Assembly (NCBI RefSeq): GCF_050122995.1
Contig: NZ_JBNLIA010000002.1
Location: 62,001 to 126,000 of the forward strand
DNA: 64,000 nucleotides
Source: Haloparvum alkalitolerans
GTDB taxonomy: Archaea > Halobacteriota > Halobacteria > Halobacteriales > Haloferacaceae
Reading direction: 5' to 3'
The stretch's first letter is position 1; every line of letters starts with the position of its first letter. The notes below the pieces were generated by a model. The model searched no databases. It was given only the letters and a program-made list of their open reading frames with translations, and was not told the DNA's origin. A program made the translations under genes and the position numbers. Below are positions 1-8,027 of this stretch, piece after piece.

Positions 1-157
1 ACTCGGACTGTTCGGGGTCGGCCGGCAGCGACGTGACGTAGCGTTTCAGCCCCGGCATCTCCTTCGCGATCGGGCTGTGGTCGTGGAGCCAGTAGTCCGC
101 GAACTCGGCGTGGGACAGTTCCTCCTTGCGGACGACGAACTCGACGAGCTTGATCAT
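1..157 (-). CDS. EthD-family protein, N-terminal part (runs off the left edge)
   Basis: The first 52 residues are visible on the minus strand, starting MIKLVEFVVRKEELSHAEF. The pattern of an opening beta strand, then a helix containing FADYWLHDHSP, then MPGLKRYV matches the start of EthD-type dimeric alpha/beta-barrel proteins (ferredoxin-like fold). Members range from enzyme accessory proteins to small oxygenase-like proteins, so no substrate can be named. The ATG at 155-157 is the only sensible start. The C-terminal half lies outside the window, so length and any second domain are unknown. Confidence 0.7.
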   Translation of the reverse strand, partial: MIKLVEFVVRKEELSHAEFADYWLHDHSPIAKEMPGLKRYVTSLPADPEQSE

Positions 158-222
158 GGTCGACGATGAGCGACTCGGCGTTTATCGTTTTCGGAGCGGG
201 ACGCTCGCGAGGGGGTCGCGGC

Positions 223-726
223 TTACCCGACCGCGCCGGCGACGGCGCTCCCGCCGGCCGCGGCGGCCGCGGTCAGCAGGACGCCGAGCGCCAGCAGCCC
301 GTAGTTCGCGATCGGGTTCGCTGCGCGTGCCGCCTCCAGCGAGTAGCGGTCGTCGCGCAGCGGCGCGAACGGCCGGATCCCCATCGGCGTCATGGCGTCC
401 GCGAGCAGGTGGGAGCCGATCGCGACCGCGCCGGCCAGCGCCGCGAACGCGCCGACTCCGACCGCGGCGAGCGCGCCCGAGCCGGCCCCGAGCGCCCCAC
501 CGCCGAGGGCGCAGGCGGCGGCGACCGCGGCCGCGAACCAGACGGTGTGGGTCGGCCCGCGGTGGGGGAGGAACGGCACCCGGAGGTCGAGGTCGGGGAC
601 CGTCGCACCCCCGACCGCGACGACCCCGCCCGCGACCGCGAGCTCCGCGAAGCCGGCCGCGAGCGCGAGGAAGCCGACCGGGGCGTACAGACACAGCGCG
701 GCGCCGTAGTGACCGGTTCGGTGCAT
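223..726 (-). CDS. YdjM/DUF457-type membrane-bound metal-dependent hydrolase
   Basis: A 167-residue integral membrane protein whose conserved polar positions resemble the LexA-regulated YdjM family of predicted metal-dependent hydrolases. Visible features are the opening MHRTGHYGAALCLYAPVGFL, the acidic/His motifs DLDLRVPFLPHRGPTHTVWF and HLLADAMTPMGIRPF, and several Ala/Gly/Val-rich membrane helices. I chose the ATG at 724-726 because family members start near MHR-GH and an AT-richer stretch lies about 25 nt upstream. A GTG at 780 would add 18 basic residues. The enzymatic role of the family is not established. A second, distinct member is encoded at 3468-3959. Confidence 0.72.
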   Translation of the reverse strand: MHRTGHYGAALCLYAPVGFLALAAGFAELAVAGGVVAVGGATVPDLDLRVPFLPHRGPTHTVWFAAAVAAACALGGGALGAGSGALAAVGVGAFAALAGAVAIGSHLLADAMTPMGIRPFAPLRDDRYSLEAARAANPIANYGLLALGVLLTAAAAAGGSAVAGAVG

Positions 727-872
727 GGCGTGGTGGAACGGAGTTTTCGGGCGGCGAGGATAGGTCTTCGGCTCGGCCACCGGAGGCCCGCCCCGCTCGC
801 AGGCCCCGCTCGCGGGCGGCGCCGCTCGCCGACGGAGTCACGCTTTTGGTGATCGACCACCCTCGTTCGGGT

Positions 873-1040
873 ATGCACACGACGCTCCGGACGCCCACCG
901 AACGGACGTGCGAGAACTGCGGCCGGACGGAGACGTGGAGCGAGGACGCCGAGACGTGGCTCGTCGCGGACGACCCCGGGAACGTCTACTGCGTCCACGA
1001 GTGGGACATCAACGGCCAGTTCGCCCCGTTCGGGGAGTGA
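873..1040 (+). CDS. HEWD-family small protein
   Basis: A 55-residue protein whose C-terminus reads HEWDINGQFAPFGE, the signature of the haloarchaeal HEWD family. A CENCG motif near residues 13-17 and a single Cys before the HEWD motif suggest possible metal binding, but a full four-Cys knuckle is not present. The start ATG at 873 follows an AT-richer stretch (CTTTTGGTGAT) about 25 nt upstream, as expected for a leaderless haloarchaeal message. Function is unknown. The next gene, on the opposite strand, is another small Cys-containing protein and converges on it. Confidence 0.8.
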   Translation: MHTTLRTPTERTCENCGRTETWSEDAETWLVADDPGNVYCVHEWDINGQFAPFGE

Positions 1041-1056
1041 CCGCGCCGCGGCGCGG

Positions 1057-1236
1057 TCAGTCGACGGCGCGGACCGCCGCCGAACCGCAGTCCGGACAGG
1101 TCACACGGACCATCCGGCTACGGGGCTTCGAGAACTCGGTTTCACAGCCCGCACACCGATAGTCGAACGTGGCGTCCTCGTCATCGCCCGATTCGGACTC
1201 CGAGAGCGTCCGCTTGAGGGTCGTCACGAGGCCCAT
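1057..1236 (-). CDS. Small zinc-ribbon protein
   Basis: A 59-residue protein starting MGLVTTLKRTLSESES. An acidic linker is followed by two Cys knuckles, CAGC around residues 28-31 and CPDC around residues 47-50, about 15 residues apart. This is the layout of a short rubredoxin-like or ribosomal-type zinc ribbon. Such one-domain zinc ribbons are common in haloarchaea and usually uncharacterised; nucleic-acid or protein contacts are plausible but unproven. The gene converges with the HEWD gene, whose stop is 16 nt from this stop. Confidence 0.7.
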   Translation of the reverse strand: MGLVTTLKRTLSESESGDDEDATFDYRCAGCETEFSKPRSRMVRVTCPDCGSAAVRAVD

Positions 1237-1366
1237 AATTACGGGCTGTTCTTGATGAGGAAAGCTTGTGAAAGCTGCGCCGAGTTGTCCCGAGCGCCCG
1301 CGTGCAAACTGGACGCAGAACCGCGTCTTTCGTCAGAATCCGGTTCTCGGGTGGGGCGCCGCCGGA

Positions 1367-2329
1367 TCAAACCCGGTCGGGATGAAGGTCGTCGCGCCGG
1401 TCCACGCGCGCGACGAGTTCGCGGGCGGCCCTGCGGACCGCCTCGTCCGAGGAGCCCGGCGGCTCGAAGCCGAGCGCGGCGAGCTTCTCGACGGAGAGGC
1501 GCATCTTCGGCACGTCGCCGGTCCAGCCGCGGTCGCCGCCGGTGTACTCGTAGTCGGGGTCGAGCCCCATCTCGTCGGCGACGATGTCGGCGATGCGTGT
1601 GACCGAGGTGGTCGTCCGCGAGCCGAGGTTGTAGGTGTTCACGGCGTCGTCCGCGCGTTCCACGACGTGGCGCATGGCCGCGACGCAGTCCTCGACGTGC
1701 ATGTAGGACTTCTCCTGGCGCCCGTTCCCGAGGATGGTGAGCGTCTCGGGGTCGTCGGCCAACTTCTCCACGAAGTCCGGGACGACGCCCGCGCCGAAGC
1801 GCGGCCCGACGACGTTCGCGAACCGGAAGTTCCACACGCGGAAGCCGTGCGAGTGCGCGTACACCGACAGCAGCGCCTCCTCCGAGAGCTTGGCGGCGCC
1901 GTAGACGCTGATCGGCTCCAGCGGCGCGTAGTCCTCGGGCGTGGGGCGCGGGGCCTCGCCGTACACCGTCGAGGAGGAGGTGAACGCGATGCGGTCGACG
2001 CCGACCTCGTCCATGCGCTCGAGGACGTTCATCGTCAACTCGCCGTTCGCCTCGAACTGCCCGCGGGTGTCCTCGGCGTTGACGTACTTGTTCGCGGCCG
2101 CGAGGTGGAAGACGATGTCGAGCTCCTCGGTGATCACCTCGGCCACGTCCGCGGGGTCCAGCAGGTCGGCCTGCCGGAACTCGACGCCCTCGGGGACCGT
2201 CTCGCGGAGGCCGTTCGAGAGGTCGTCCGCGACGACCACGTCGTTGTCCGGCGCGAGCTGTCGGGCCAGCTCAGACCCGACGAGTCCCGCGCCGCCGGTG
2301 ACGAGCACGCGCGCGTCCTGAAGCTCCAT
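1367..2329 (-). CDS. NAD-dependent epimerase/dehydratase (UDP-glucose 4-epimerase-like, extended SDR)
   Basis: A 320-residue extended short-chain dehydrogenase/reductase. The N-terminal Rossmann motif TGGAGLVGSELARQL (about residues 10-24) binds NAD. A catalytic Ser-Tyr-Lys set is seen in FTSSSTVYGEA and SVYGAAKLSEE (YxxxK). These features fit nucleotide-sugar epimerases or dehydratases used in surface glycan synthesis, and the exact sugar cannot be read from sequence. I chose the ATG at 2327-2329 (MELQDARVLVTGG), directly before the first beta strand; a longer start at 2386 adds a basic, non-conserved leader. It is transcribed divergently from trm56. Confidence 0.85.
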   Translation of the reverse strand: MELQDARVLVTGGAGLVGSELARQLAPDNDVVVADDLSNGLRETVPEGVEFRQADLLDPADVAEVITEELDIVFHLAAANKYVNAEDTRGQFEANGELTMNVLERMDEVGVDRIAFTSSSTVYGEAPRPTPEDYAPLEPISVYGAAKLSEEALLSVYAHSHGFRVWNFRFANVVGPRFGAGVVPDFVEKLADDPETLTILGNGRQEKSYMHVEDCVAAMRHVVERADDAVNTYNLGSRTTTSVTRIADIVADEMGLDPDYEYTGGDRGWTGDVPKMRLSVEKLAALGFEPPGSSDEAVRRAARELVARVDRRDDLHPDRV

Positions 2330-2423
2330 GTCGCGCGCTTTCCCGGCGGCGGGGAAGGGCGTTCCGGTCGCGGGCGGTCGCCGCATCGAAACCCCCTAAC
2401 CGGCCGCGTCCGTCCGTCGGGAC

Positions 2424-2969
2424 ATGCACGAGGAACCCGAGGTCGCCGTGCTCCGCTTCGGCCACCGGCCGGGCCGCGACGACCGCATGACGACCCACGT
2501 CGGCCTGACGGCGCGCGCGCTCGGCGCCGACCGCGTGCTCCTCCCGGACAACGCCGGCCAGTCCGCGGAGACGATCCGCGACATCACCGACCGCTTCGGT
2601 GGCCCCTTCGAGGTCGAGCTCCGCGAGGACCAGACGGCCGTCGTCCGCGACTGGGAGGGGACCGTCGTCCACCTCACGATGTACGGCGAGCGCGTGCAGG
2701 ACGTGGAGTCCGAGGTGCGCGACGCGCACGCCGACGAGCCCCTCCTGATCGTCGTGGGCGGCGAGAAGGTGCCGTGGGAGCTCTACGAGCGCGCCGAGTT
2801 CAACGTCGGCGTGACGAACCAGCCCCACTCCGAGGTCGCCGGCCTCGCGGTGTTTCTGGACCGCCTGTTCGACGGCCGCGAACTCGACCGCGAGTGGACC
2901 GACGCCGACCGCCGCGTGCTGCCGCAGGCGACCGGCAAGAAGGTCGTCGACGCGGACGACGAGGCGTGA
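2424..2969 (+). CDS. trm56: tRNA (cytidine(56)-2'-O)-methyltransferase Trm56
   Basis: A 181-residue archaeal SPOUT-class methyltransferase that 2'-O-methylates C56 in the T-loop of tRNA using S-adenosylmethionine. The sequence starts EVAVLRFGHRPGRDDRMTTHVGLTARALGA, typical of Trm56. It contains the SAM-binding trefoil-knot segment with LLIVVGGEKVPWELY and the NVGVTNQPHSEVAGLAVFLDRL motif near residues 130-153. Length and motif order match the family. It is a stand-alone gene, followed downstream by a gap filled with a mosaic repeat. Confidence 0.92.
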   Translation: MHEEPEVAVLRFGHRPGRDDRMTTHVGLTARALGADRVLLPDNAGQSAETIRDITDRFGGPFEVELREDQTAVVRDWEGTVVHLTMYGERVQDVESEVRDAHADEPLLIVVGGEKVPWELYERAEFNVGVTNQPHSEVAGLAVFLDRLFDGRELDREWTDADRRVLPQATGKKVVDADDEA

Positions 2970-3005
2970 GGACGGGAGCCGGGTTGCCGATCCGGTTCCG
3001 GTGGA

Positions 3006-3372
3006 GATCCTGCTGATCGGGGCGGCGACACTCGGAAAGTCCCACCCGGCTCTCTGTACGGTGCATTTTCTGTGTCTGTTACTGATCCTGCTGATCGGGA
3101 CGGCGACACTCGGAAAGCCCCAGCCGGCTCGACCCGCCGGGCCTCGCTGTGCGCTCGCGTCTCTCAGCACAGCCCGACGCGAGTGCTTGCGTCGTCCGGG
3201 CGGGACCGAGCCGACTGCCCCTTTCGGTCCCACCCACCGCAACCGCACCGCAGCCTCGCACCTCCCCAACCTCGGCCGCGGGCCGGCCGCGAAACCGCAA
3301 CACACCGCAGGCGGCCGGCCCGCGGCCTCCCTCGCGCGCGTTTCTCGCGCGCGCCGACAGCACAGCACAGCA
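3006..3372 (-). repeat. Mosaic hairpin repeat, copy A (minus orientation)
   Basis: This fills the 498-nt gap between the convergent genes trm56 and a YdjM-like gene. Read on the minus strand it has, in order: a perfect 8-bp hairpin CGCGCGCG/AGAAA loop (3343-3363); a perfect 17-bp GC stem (arm GGCCGCGGGCCGGCCGC and its complement); a GAGGTTGGGGAGGTGCGAGGCTG block; GCGGTTGCGGT repeats; a left arm GAAAGGGGCAGTCGGCTCG (3207-3225); a hairpin cassette including GCTGTGC/GCACAGC (3146-3173); and a right arm CGAGCCGGCTGGGGCTTTC (3113-3131). The right arm and tail are duplicated with a 78-nt period (3006-3051 and 3084-3129). It lacks the CGAAAATC hairpin of the other copies. Open frames across it carry no recognisable protein. 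Confidence 0.85.
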
Positions 3373-3467
3373 CCGCGACCGCACCGCCCCGCGTCCGAAT
3401 CAGCACCGCATTCGCCCCGAACCCCGACCGACGAGATGGGGGGTGCGCGCGGGGACTGGCCGGGGCC

Positions 3468-3959
3468 TCAGACCCCGATCGCCTGCGAGGCGGCCGACAG
3501 GTCCACGTCGAGGTCCACGACGTAGGTGTGAACCGCCCAGAAGGCCGCGATCTCCAGGCCGGTAATGATCACGGTCACCAAGTCCGCGTACTTACTGGAG
3601 GTGGTCACGCCGACCGGGATCCCGAACTCCTCGCCCCAGAAGGGGTGAAACAGTGCGATACCGCGCTTGCTTCCCACCACGTCGAGCAGGTAGTGGGTGA
3701 GGACGCCGATCCAGACGAAGTGGAGGTTGTCGAAGACGACCGGGTACGCCATCACGACCGCGAGCACCGGCAGGCTGTGCAGCGTCTTCCGGTGCTTGCC
3801 GAACGCGGTGTCCACGTCCGGGAACAGCGCGCCGAGGACGATCGGCACCGTGATCTGCCCGATCTTCTCGGCCGTCGCGACGTCGACCGCCGGCTCGAGG
3901 ACGAACCCGAGCCCGATCGCCAGAAGCAGCGCGTTCAGGACGTGGCCGCGTTTGTTCAT
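3468..3959 (-). CDS. YdjM/DUF457-type membrane-bound metal-dependent hydrolase (second paralogue)
   Basis: A 163-residue membrane protein starting MNKRGHVLNALLLAIGLGF. The family's conserved positions appear as the early KRGHVLNA His, LFPDVDTAFGKHRKTLHS (Asp and His residues, about 64-82) and THYLLDVV (about 108-115), between four or five hydrophobic segments. This matches predicted membrane-bound metal-dependent hydrolases of the YdjM group. It shares the motif plan with the protein at 223-726 but little sequence, so a recent duplication is unlikely. Substrate is unknown. Its 3' end faces mosaic repeat copy A. Confidence 0.75.
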   Translation of the reverse strand: MNKRGHVLNALLLAIGLGFVLEPAVDVATAEKIGQITVPIVLGALFPDVDTAFGKHRKTLHSLPVLAVVMAYPVVFDNLHFVWIGVLTHYLLDVVGSKRGIALFHPFWGEEFGIPVGVTTSSKYADLVTVIITGLEIAAFWAVHTYVVDLDVDLSAASQAIGV

Positions 3960-4099
3960 GGCGCGTTCTCTTCCCGGGACCGACTCAAGCGTTTCCCTCG
4001 ACGGCGACGCGGGCGCGAGGCTCCCGGTCTACGCCCGCGGTCGGCCGGGAGCCGTGCCGCGGACGAAAGAGCCACGGGGGCCGCCGCCGAGGACCGCAC

Positions 4100-5200
4100 A
4101 TGGAGTACGAGGAGCCGCAGTTCTTCCACGTGATGCAGTACGCGGCCCGCGCGGACGGCGACGTCATCGACATGGTGAGCGGGAACCCCGACTGGGAGCC
4201 GCCCGGCGCCCTGCGGACCGCCCTCTCCGAGTACGCGGAGCTCTCGCCGGACGCGTTCCAGTACCCGCCGAGCGACGGCCTCCGGGAGCTCCGGATCGCG
4301 GTCGCGGAGCGGCGCGGCGTCGACCCGGAGCAGGTCGTGATCACCGTCGGCACCGGCGAGGCGAACTACCTCGCGATGGCCCGCGCGCTCGACCGCGACG
4401 CCGGCGACGAGGCGCTCCTGCTGGACCCCGTCTACCCCTACTACCCGGGGAAGGTGGAGATGCTCGGCGGGACCCAGCGGCTCGTCCCCACCGCGCGCGA
4501 CGGCGGCCTCGACCTCGCGGCCGTCCGCGAGGCGATGAGCGACGAGACCGCGCTCGTGATGTGCAACACGCCCAACAATCCGACCGGTGCGGTCTACGAC
4601 CCCGAGGCCGTCGCCGAGGTGGTCCGCCTCGCCGAGGCCCACGACGCGCTCGTCGTCGTCGACGAGGTGTACGAGGCGTTCGACCACACGGGCTCCTTCG
4701 AGAGCGCGCTCCGGATCGACTCGCCGAACCGGATCGTCACCGGCGGCTTCTCGAAGTCGATGGCGATCACGGGGTTCCGCGTCGGCTACGCGATCCTCCC
4801 CGAAGAGCACGTCGAGGCCGCCCGCACGCGCCACATGCTCGTCAACGTGACCGGCCCGCGCCCCTCCCAGTACGCCGTCCTCCACGCGCTCCGCGAGACG
4901 CCCCCGAGCTACTACGCGGAGGCCCGCGGCATGCTCGAGGAACGCATCGACGCGTTCACCGCCGCGCTCGATGAGGCCGGCGCGGAGTACACGACGCCGG
5001 AAGGCGGCTTCTACGTCCTCGCGCGCTTCGACGGCTTCCCCGGCACGATGGCGAACGTCAAGCGACTCGTCGACGAGGCCGGCGTCGCGGGCATGCCCGG
5101 CGAGACGTTCGGCACCGCCCGCGAGGAGTGGGTCCGGTTCGCGCTGGTCACCCCTCGGGCCGTCGAGGCGGCCGAGCGGTTGGCTGACTACTTCTCGTAG
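4100..5200 (+). CDS. Class I/II pyridoxal-phosphate aminotransferase
   Basis: A 366-residue fold-type I aminotransferase. Visible PLP-binding residues are Asn160 in NNPTG, Asp188 in VVVDEVYEAF and the Schiff-base Lys219 in GGFSKSMAITGFRVGY; a late Arg in WVRFAL probably binds the substrate carboxylate. Length is normal. The family includes aspartate, aromatic and branched-chain aminotransferases, and I cannot assign the amino donor from sequence. It is monocistronic, with 99 nt before the next gene, the Get3-like ATPase. Confidence 0.88.
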   Translation: MEYEEPQFFHVMQYAARADGDVIDMVSGNPDWEPPGALRTALSEYAELSPDAFQYPPSDGLRELRIAVAERRGVDPEQVVITVGTGEANYLAMARALDRDAGDEALLLDPVYPYYPGKVEMLGGTQRLVPTARDGGLDLAAVREAMSDETALVMCNTPNNPTGAVYDPEAVAEVVRLAEAHDALVVVDEVYEAFDHTGSFESALRIDSPNRIVTGGFSKSMAITGFRVGYAILPEEHVEAARTRHMLVNVTGPRPSQYAVLHALRETPPSYYAEARGMLEERIDAFTAALDEAGAEYTTPEGGFYVLARFDGFPGTMANVKRLVDEAGVAGMPGETFGTAREEWVRFALVTPRAVEAAERLADYFS

Positions 5201-5299
5201 CGCTCGCGGGGCCCGCGGATCGGGATCGAAGCCCGGGCTCGCTCCCCGACCGAGCCAGCGACCGACGGGTACACAAGGCGGCCCGCCCTCCCGGGCGAC

Positions 5300-6520
5300 A
5301 TGGACGAGATCGACGTCGAGCCGGTCGAGACGGTCGACGACGAGGAGTCGGCGAACGGGTCGGCCCCAGCCGAGGCTCGGGACACCGCCCCGGACGCCGA
5401 GGACCTCGCCGCGACCGAGGGCGCGCCGCTCCCCGAGACCGTCGACGCGCCGGAGTACGTGCTCTACGGCGGGAAGGGCGGCGTCGGCAAGACGACGATG
5501 GCGGCCGCGACCGGGCTCGCCTCGGCGGCCGCGGGCGTCCCGACGCTCGTCGTCTCGACGGACCCGGCCCACTCGCTGTCGGACACGCTCGACGTCGACG
5601 TGCCCGCGGAGCCGACCCGGATCCGGGCCGACGCGCCGCTTTTCGCCGCGGAGATCGATCCCGACGCGGCGATGGAGGAGGGGATGTTCGGCACCGACGC
5701 CGACCCCCTCGGCGGCCTCGGCGAGATGGGCGAGGCGATGGGCGGCATGGGCGGGATGGGCGGTGCCGCTGGCGGCTCGACCGACGGCGAGGGTCCCGCG
5801 GGCGGCCTGCTGGAGGGGACGGTCCCCGGCGCTGACGAGGCGGCGGCGATGCGACAGCTCCTGGAGTACCTCGACGACCCGCGTTTCGACCGCGTCGTCG
5901 TCGACACCGCGCCGACCGGTCACACCCTTCGACTCCTTCAGCTACCCGAGGTGATGGACTCGATGCTCGGCCGCGTGATGAAGCTCCGGCAGCGCTTCTC
6001 GGGCATGATGGACGGCATCACGGGCATGTTCGGCGGCGGGGACGAGGAGCCGGACCCGAGCGCCGACCTCGACGAGCTCCGCGAGCGCATCGAGCGCCTG
6101 CGCGCGGTGCTGCAGGACCCCGCGAAGACGGACTTCCGCGCCGTGATGGTTCCCGAGGAGATGAGCGTCGTGGAGACCGAACGGCTGGTCGCTCGCCTCG
6201 ACGAGTTCGACATCCCGGTGAACACGCTCGTCGTCAACCGGGTGATGGAGGACCTCGCGGACGTGACCGACGTGGCGGGGGCCGAGGGCGGAGCGGCGGG
6301 GGACGAAAACGCCGCCGCGACCGGCGTCGACCCCGAGTGGGTGGTCTCGCCGAACCTCGAGGACTGCGAGTTCTGTCAGCGCCGCTGGGAGGTCCAGCAG
6401 AACGCCCTCGGGCGCGCGACGGACCTGTTCCGCGGCCGCGACGTGAAGCGCGTGCCCCTGCTGGCCGAGGAGGTGCGCGGCGAGGCGGCGCTGCGCGTCG
6501 TCGCCGCCTGTCTGGCGTAA
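5300..6520 (+). CDS. ArsA/Get3-family ATPase
   Basis: A 406-residue P-loop ATPase of the ArsA/Get3 (TRC40) group, which in archaea is thought to handle tail-anchored membrane proteins. The deviant Walker A GGKGGVGKTT lies at about residues 57-66, the switch region includes VDTAPTGHTLRLLQLPEVMD, and a CEFC motif (Cys356, Cys359) resembles the zinc-binding CxxC of Get3 dimers. An acidic N-terminal extension of about 50 residues precedes the domain. A Gly/Met-rich segment (about residues 136-168, MGGMGGMGGAAGG) and a second Met-rich stretch (GMMDGITGMFGGG) lie where Get3 carries its client-binding helices. Arsenite export is less likely because no arsenical genes are nearby. Confidence 0.88.
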   Translation: MDEIDVEPVETVDDEESANGSAPAEARDTAPDAEDLAATEGAPLPETVDAPEYVLYGGKGGVGKTTMAAATGLASAAAGVPTLVVSTDPAHSLSDTLDVDVPAEPTRIRADAPLFAAEIDPDAAMEEGMFGTDADPLGGLGEMGEAMGGMGGMGGAAGGSTDGEGPAGGLLEGTVPGADEAAAMRQLLEYLDDPRFDRVVVDTAPTGHTLRLLQLPEVMDSMLGRVMKLRQRFSGMMDGITGMFGGGDEEPDPSADLDELRERIERLRAVLQDPAKTDFRAVMVPEEMSVVETERLVARLDEFDIPVNTLVVNRVMEDLADVTDVAGAEGGAAGDENAAATGVDPEWVVSPNLEDCEFCQRRWEVQQNALGRATDLFRGRDVKRVPLLAEEVRGEAALRVVAACLA

Positions 6521-6533
6521 ACGGGCTCGTGAG

Positions 6534-6573
6534 ACCGCCGACAGAAATCCGCCTTTCGAACCGCCGACAGAAA
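6534..6573. repeat. Short direct repeat in the convergent gap between the Get3-like and GGGP synthase genes
   Basis: ACCGCCGACAGAAA occurs twice (6534-6547 and 6560-6573), 26 bp apart, filling most of the 58-nt gap between two convergent stop codons. On the minus strand the copies read TTTCTGTCGGCGGT and one is preceded by a TTTT run. They could therefore act as T-rich termination sites for the GGGP synthase message. This role is inferred. Confidence 0.4.
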
Positions 6574-6578
6574 ACGCC

Positions 6579-7283
6579 CTATTGCGCGTCCTTCGCGCCG
6601 CGGACGGTCTCGCGGACGGCGTCGACGCCCTCCTCGTGGAGCAGGTCGCCGACCACGACCACGTCCGCGTGACTCGCCATCTCGTGGGCCGCGTCGTAGT
6701 CGTGGATGCCGCCGCCGTAGAACAGCGTGGCGTCGTCGAGCGCCTCGTCGGCGGCCGCGACCTTCTCGGGGTCGCCGTAGGTGCCCGAGTACTCCACGTA
6801 GACGATCTCCTGGCCGAACATCTTCTCGGCGACGCGCGCGAAGGAGGCCACGTCCTCCGCGGACTGGTCGCAGTCCGCCTCGGTGTACTCCGCGACCGAC
6901 GCGTCGGGGTTCATCACGATGTACGCCTCGGTGTGGGTGCGGTCCCAGTCGAGGCCGTTCTCGATGCGGACCCACTCCTTGTGCGCGCCGACGATCCAGA
7001 AGGGCGACTCGGAGTTGAACACCGTCGGGATCAGGTACCCCTCCAACGCCGGGTCGTCCACGACGACCGCGGGGTTCGACGGCTCCTGATAGATCGGCAC
7101 GTCGTACTTCGCGCAGGCGTCGATGACGCGCTGCATCTTGTCGGCGGTCATGTCGAGCGTACCGCCGATCTCCAGCGCGTCCGTCCCGGTCTCGCAGACG
7201 TCCTCGAACGTCTCGTCGCCGACGAGGTCCTTGTCGGGGTCGACCTTCAGGATGTGGTCCCAGTCTTCCCACGGATTGCTCAT
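6579..7283 (-). CDS. Geranylgeranylglyceryl phosphate synthase (GGGP synthase)
   Basis: A 234-residue TIM-barrel prenyltransferase that joins geranylgeranyl diphosphate to sn-glycerol-1-phosphate, the first ether bond of archaeal membrane lipids. The sequence shows HILKVDPDKDL near the N-terminus, DALEIGGTLDMT, YQEPSNPAVV, the active-site segment VYVEYSGTYG, FYGGGIHDYDAA and VVVGDLLHE, all typical of the phosphoglycerol geranylgeranyltransferase family and its phosphate-binding loops. Length fits the archaeal enzyme. The gene stands alone, about 90 nt downstream of the HNH-like gene on the same strand. Confidence 0.93.
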   Translation of the reverse strand: MSNPWEDWDHILKVDPDKDLVGDETFEDVCETGTDALEIGGTLDMTADKMQRVIDACAKYDVPIYQEPSNPAVVVDDPALEGYLIPTVFNSESPFWIVGAHKEWVRIENGLDWDRTHTEAYIVMNPDASVAEYTEADCDQSAEDVASFARVAEKMFGQEIVYVEYSGTYGDPEKVAAADEALDDATLFYGGGIHDYDAAHEMASHADVVVVGDLLHEEGVDAVRETVRGAKDAQ

Positions 7284-7374
7284 TGGAGGGGAAACGCCCC
7301 CCGGCGGTTAAAAAGGAAGCGATGGATCCGCCCGCTCGGGCGGCCGTCGCCGTCGTCCCCGCGGGCCGGAGGGC

Positions 7375-7953
7375 TCACTCCTCCTCGTAGCGCTCGCTGG
7401 CGGCCGCGAAGCCGAACTCCGCCTGTTCCTTGCTCCGCCGGGACTCCCGCTCCGCGAGCGCCTCGGGGTCCGGACCGGCGTCGTCGTCGATCCGCGCGAA
7501 CGACTTGTGGACCTTCGCGTGACACCACCGACAGAGCGCGACCGTTATCTCGTGTGGCCCGGCGTCGTCGAGGTCGTCGGGCTCGCTGGAGTCGTCCGGA
7601 TCGACGGCCCCGCCGGCCTCGGACTCCCGCGCCGCGTCGCCGTACATCAGGTGGTGTTCCTCCAGCATGGGCCGGGCGTCGTCGTGCGCCATGCGGACCT
7701 CGGGAAGCCCGCAGCGGGCGCACTCCCGATTCGCGGTCGTCGACCGGTAGTGGGGGCAGGCGAACCAGTTCCCTTCCTCGCCGACGTGGCAGGCGTACCC
7801 GTCGCGGCGGCGCGCGGCCGCGAACTCCGGGTCGTCGCCGGCGCGATCGAGCGCGAACCGACAGCGCCCGTTGTCCGTGAGGTGGTCGCAGACGCCCGCG
7901 ACCGCGTAGGGGTCGTCGACGCCGACCGGCGTCCCGTCCGGTGTCCGCTCCAT
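7375..7953 (-). CDS. Uncharacterised haloarchaeal protein with HNH-like Cys/His motif
   Basis: A 192-residue protein starting MERTPDGTPVGVDDPYAVAG. It is rich in paired Cys and His: CDHLTDNGRCRF, CHVGEEGNWFACPHY, a CARC knuckle, LEEHHLMYG and CRWCHAKVHKSF. The EEHH motif followed by CRWCHAKVH resembles the ordered His and zinc-binding Cys of an HNH nuclease fold, but the full catalytic set is not certain. An acidic linker separates the two halves. The ATG at 7951-7953 was chosen because the frame above it reads through the neighbouring gene. It could be a nuclease or simply a structural zinc protein. Confidence 0.65.
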   Translation of the reverse strand: MERTPDGTPVGVDDPYAVAGVCDHLTDNGRCRFALDRAGDDPEFAAARRRDGYACHVGEEGNWFACPHYRSTTANRECARCGLPEVRMAHDDARPMLEEHHLMYGDAARESEAGGAVDPDDSSEPDDLDDAGPHEITVALCRWCHAKVHKSFARIDDDAGPDPEALAERESRRSKEQAEFGFAAASERYEEE

Positions 7954-8027
7954 GACCGCCGTTGTGCGGCCCCGTATTTGAACGATGGGGCGCCGGCAGC
8001 GACTTATCGCTCTCCGCCGCCGTCGGC

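Noticed and set aside
5300..6520. Arsenite efflux ATPase ArsA
   Set aside because: The protein has a single ATPase domain, a Get3-type CxxC pair and no arsenic genes nearby. The Get3-like role is more consistent.
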